Positions 12,176 to 14,777 of a DNA stretch of 14,777 bases are shown here, piece by piece. Under the pieces are notes generated by a model. It was not told the origin of the DNA. It searched no databases and saw nothing but the letters and a program-made list of their open reading frames with translations. The stretch is from contig CAZTLW010000055.1 of NCBI GenBank assembly GCA_964614585.1, positions 1 through 14,777 of the forward strand, in the 5' to 3' direction. This DNA is from JAHEFX01 sp964614585. GTDB lineage: Bacteria; Actinomycetota; Acidimicrobiia; Spongiisociales; JAENVV01. How positions within the stretch are numbered: the first letter of the stretch is position 1; every line of letters begins with the position of its first letter. The position numbers were made by a program, and so were the translations under genes.

Positions 12176-12769
12176 ATGCCCTGGTTGGTCCTCGTCCTGC
12201 TCGCCGCAACCTTCGTGGCACTGCTCCGCGGCGGCCGCCTGGCGAACTTCGGCGACATCCACCTGCGGCTGTGGTGGCTGCTACCGATCGGCTTCGCCAT
12301 CCAGGCCTCGTCGGCGTTCCTCCCCGAGGCCGATTGGGCCCACACCGCCGGCCTCGTCCTCGTCCTCTCGTCGTACGTGCCGCTCATCATCGCCGTCGGC
12401 GCCAATCGCGAGCGGCCCGGCATGCTGCTGGCCGGCCTCGGCATCCTCGCCAACTTCACGGTCATCGCCGCCAACGGCGGCATGCCGGTCATGCCGGACG
12501 CGATCAGGGCGGCCTCGGGGTTCACGATCGACGAGCCGTCGATCACCGCCGCCAAGCACGTGATCTTCGACGAGTCCACTCGACTCGGATTCCTCGCCGA
12601 CGTCATCCCGCTCCGCATCTTCGGCCAGGGGCACGTGATCAGCCTCGGCGACGTCGTGCTGGCGATCGGCCTGGGGGTGTTCCTGGAGGGTGAGCTCCGC
12701 AAGCCGGTCCGGTGGTTCAAGCACCGAGCGGCCTCCCGCTCGGGGTCGGGATCCGCCCACCGCGACTAG
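12176..12769 (+). CDS. DUF5317-family integral membrane protein
   Basis: A 197-aa protein with about five hydrophobic segments (roughly 2-19, 31-49, 57-75, 82-99 and 152-170). It has the family's conserved ANGGMPVMPDA (99-109), followed by a loop with KHVIFDESTRLGFLADVIPL. The C-terminus is cytoplasmic-looking and basic (KPVRWFKHRAASRS). No catalytic motif is recognised and the function of the family is unknown. Its TAG stop and that of the convergent HD-GYP-like gene share the same CTAG tetranucleotide. Confidence 0.82.
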   Translation: MPWLVLVLLAATFVALLRGGRLANFGDIHLRLWWLLPIGFAIQASSAFLPEADWAHTAGLVLVLSSYVPLIIAVGANRERPGMLLAGLGILANFTVIAANGGMPVMPDAIRAASGFTIDEPSITAAKHVIFDESTRLGFLADVIPLRIFGQGHVISLGDVVLAIGLGVFLEGELRKPVRWFKHRAASRSGSGSAHRD

Positions 12770-13965
12770 GTGGCGCCGACCACCTCGTCCGATCGGTGCT
12801 CGAGCACCGTCCGAAGGCTGCGCACCACCACCGGGTCGTAGTCGTAGACCGTCCCCCGATGGAGCAGTTCGAGCGCCTCGAGCGGTGAGGCCCCGGCCTC
12901 ATGGACCGCCCGGTCGTAGGCGGAGGCGACCTTGACGATGCGGGCCTCGATCGGGATCTCCGGGTCGTCGTCCTGGCCGGGGCGCCGATACGGGTTGTGG
13001 TGGACCTGCACGATGTGGGCGGCATCGGTGAGGTAGTCGGCCTCGGCGATGATCTCCGACGACCAGCGAGCGATGTCGTCCTCGGTGTAGCCGTGCTCGA
13101 CGATCGACGGCTCGGTGAGGGTGATCCGGCCGATGTCGTGCATGAGGGCGGCGTACTCGAGGGTCTGGACCCGATTCGGGGCCAAGCCCATCTCCTTGCC
13201 GATCCTGACCGCCACCCGGGCCGTGCGGTCGGCGTGGCCCTCCAGCGCCAGGCCCCCCACCTCGGGGATCCGGGCGAGGGCACGGATGGTCTGCCCGTAG
13301 GTCGTCCGCGTGTCGTCGTAGCGACGGAACGACGAGAAGGTGATCTGGAAGGGGATGGCCCCGACGACGACGGCGACCCAGGGGTCGGAGAACTGCCACA
13401 CCAGGCCGAAGGCGGCGCCGGCGGCCATGAGCGAGCCGATGAGGGGCAGGTCGCGGAGCCCGACGCCGGCCACGTAGGCGAGGCTGGTGGCTTCGGTTCG
13501 GCGGATGGCCAGCAGTCGGAAGAACACCTCCACGGCAAACCACGTGAGGGCGGCGACACCCCAGAGGACCACGGACCCCAGTTCGTTGGAGATCGCGATC
13601 GGGACGCCGGACAGGAACAGGACCGAGGCGTAGGCAGCCGCGCCCACCAGGCGACGGAGGTCGACCGCGAGGCGGAGCGGCGGGGCCACACCGACCAACC
13701 GTGACAGCCGAACGGCCGCCATGCCGGCGGCGAGCATGCCGAGCGTCGCCTCCGGCACCGGGAAGAGGAACGGCACGGCTGCCCCGATGAGCAGGAGGAG
13801 GTCGAGGCGGGACCCGCCGGGTCCCCGCAACTGAAAGCGGGGACCGATGGCGAAGGCGACGGCGCCGAGCGCGATCAGCCACCACGCCGCGGTGCCCGGC
13901 AGGGCCACCACCGCCACGACGGCGGCGATGGCGATGGTGAGGAGGTCGGTGGGTCGGTCCCTCAT
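12766..13965 (-). CDS. Membrane HD-GYP-like protein with degenerate motifs
   Basis: A 399-aa protein. The N-terminal half has about six hydrophobic segments (5-40, 55-90, 107-125, 130-152, 175-190, 195-211). The C-terminal half is an HD phosphohydrolase domain: GHADRTARVAVRIGKEMGL (243-261), YAALMHDIGR (271-280), a helix ending IVQVHHNPY (318-326), and IVKVASAYDRAV (343-354). The metal-binding His and Asp residues are largely present. The diagnostic HDIGK is HDIGR, and the GYP motif after the HH pair is missing (HHNPYRRPG). Cyclic di-GMP phosphodiesterase activity is therefore doubtful. ATG 13965 overlaps the upstream gene's TGA as ATGA, so the two HD genes form an operon. Confidence 0.85.
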   Translation of the reverse strand: MRDRPTDLLTIAIAAVVAVVALPGTAAWWLIALGAVAFAIGPRFQLRGPGGSRLDLLLLIGAAVPFLFPVPEATLGMLAAGMAAVRLSRLVGVAPPLRLAVDLRRLVGAAAYASVLFLSGVPIAISNELGSVVLWGVAALTWFAVEVFFRLLAIRRTEATSLAYVAGVGLRDLPLIGSLMAAGAAFGLVWQFSDPWVAVVVGAIPFQITFSSFRRYDDTRTTYGQTIRALARIPEVGGLALEGHADRTARVAVRIGKEMGLAPNRVQTLEYAALMHDIGRITLTEPSIVEHGYTEDDIARWSSEIIAEADYLTDAAHIVQVHHNPYRRPGQDDDPEIPIEARIVKVASAYDRAVHEAGASPLEALELLHRGTVYDYDPVVVRSLRTVLEHRSDEVVGAT

Positions 13966-14777
13966 CGCTGCACCCGCCTGCTCGCCTCGGCCGGATCTCG
14001 TCCCTCGGCGATCGCCCGGGCCGTCTCCTCGTCGTGGATGTCGGGCGAGCCGTAGATCTCACCCCGGACCTCGATGGCGCGGATCAGCGCCTCCACCGCC
14101 TCGGGCATGAACTGGCTGCCCGAGCAGCGCCTCAGTTCCTCGAAGGCGTACTGCTGGCTGAGGGCGACCCGGTAGGAGCGAGTGGTGGTGATGGCGTCGA
14201 AGGCGTCGGCGACGGCGAGAATGGCCGACTCCCGGGAGGGGCGTTGGCCGGTGCGCTCACCGTCGAAGAAGTGGTGGGTGCCCTCGGCGATCTCGACCAT
14301 GGGTTCGAGGAATTCGACCTCGTTGAGGATCTCGCCCACCACGTGGTCGTGCCGCCGCATGACGGCCCATTCCTCCTCGGTGAGGCGGCCCTTCTTCTGG
14401 ATCAACTCCTTGGGGACCACCAGCTTGCCGATGTCGTGCAGGAGCGCCGCCCAGTTGAGCGACTCCAGCCGGTTGCCGCGCAGGCCCATCTCCTCGCCGA
14501 TGAGGATGGCGAAGTGGGCCACCCGCTCCGCATGGCCCCGGGTGTACAGGTCCTTGGCCTCGAGGGCCTTCACGAAGCCGGCCAGGGTCGCCTCGTGGGC
14601 CTCGCGCAGCGTGCCGAACGACACGAAGGCCTGATGGCCGACGAGGAAGAGCACCATCATGAGCACGAAGAGCAGCGTGGAGCCGCCGGTGGCGACATAG
14701 GCGTAGCCGAGGACGCCACCGACGAGGCCGACCAGCAGCGACGACGGGACCAGCGTCGCCATCCCGGACCACAGGTT
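13962..14777 (-). CDS. Membrane HD-GYP-like phosphohydrolase, 5' end outside the window
   Basis: The frame is open through the right edge. It includes an in-frame ATG at 14762, but the residues before it (NLWSG) and the hydrophobic stretch after it suggest more membrane segments upstream. From 14762 on: two membrane helices (about 5-25 and 29-46), a linker helix, then the HD domain with TRGHAERVAHFAILIGEEMGL (74-94), LLHDIGKLVVPKELI (107-121), RRHDHVVGEIL (136-146), EGTHHFFDGERTGQ (160-173) and ILAVADAFDAITTTRSYR (181-198). This matches HD-GYP enzymes, which cleave cyclic di-GMP, except that the GYP triplet is replaced (ERTG). HDIGK and the catalytic histidines are intact, so activity is more likely than in the downstream paralogue. 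Confidence 0.88.
   Translation of the reverse strand, partial: NLWSGMATLVPSSLLVGLVGGVLGYAYVATGGSTLLFVLMMVLFLVGHQAFVSFGTLREAHEATLAGFVKALEAKDLYTRGHAERVAHFAILIGEEMGLRGNRLESLNWAALLHDIGKLVVPKELIQKKGRLTEEEWAVMRRHDHVVGEILNEVEFLEPMVEIAEGTHHFFDGERTGQRPSRESAILAVADAFDAITTTRSYRVALSQQYAFEELRRCSGSQFMPEAVEALIRAIEVRGEIYGSPDIHDEETARAIAEGRDPAEASRRVQR

Overview
The window is high-GC, gene-dense chromosomal DNA from an actinobacterium. The markers are a bacterial proteasome activator (Bpa/PafE), a class E sortase, a homodimeric AceE-type pyruvate dehydrogenase E1, a DUF5317 membrane protein and many start codons that sit 6-9 nt after a TANNNT hexamer (leaderless style). An Acidimicrobiia-like lineage is my inference, not proven by the sequence. 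I see no rRNA, tRNA, CRISPR array, integrase or transposase. No gap between genes exceeds about 120 bases.

Layout. 45-3334 is all minus strand: an Mrp/NBP35 Fe-S carrier, a 55-aa one-helix membrane protein, a HTH_17/excisionase-like DNA-binding protein, a degenerate ABC ATPase and a crotonase-family enzyme. Divergent from mrp, across 59 bp with a shared AT-rich promoter, lies a winged-helix regulator (3394-4095) whose C-terminal cysteines resemble the SufR class of Fe-S sensing repressors. It converges on a long-chain polyprenyl diphosphate synthase (4112-5113), probably for the menaquinone side chain. A perfect 36-bp palindrome, a 45-aa charged protein and an alpha/beta hydrolase follow on the minus strand up to 6176.

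6220-7175 is a plus-strand pair, bpa and a nitrobindin-like heme protein, overlapping by 4 nt. The second gene converges on aceE (7204-9903, minus). Divergent from aceE are yajQ and a membrane-anchored TlpA-like thioredoxin (9976-11075, plus). A class E sortase and a coupled 49-aa membrane protein (11105-12099, minus) converge on it. A DUF5317 protein (12176-12769, plus) meets a tandem pair of membrane HD-GYP-like proteins (12766 to the right edge, minus). The first gene of that pair runs off the window.

The most unusual structure is a compound intergenic element found three times (2-54, 930-972, 7159-7202): a GC-rich hairpin next to three or four tandem heptamers of consensus GTACYNR, always at gene 3' ends. 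At two sites the heptamers run into the reading frame and supply the last codons and the stop (Thr-Glu-Tyr-TGA). Other points of interest are the Fe-S regulator/mrp divergon, the bpa-nitrobindin coupling, a solitary ABC domain that has lost several catalytic motifs, and a crotonase without the usual glutamate pair.
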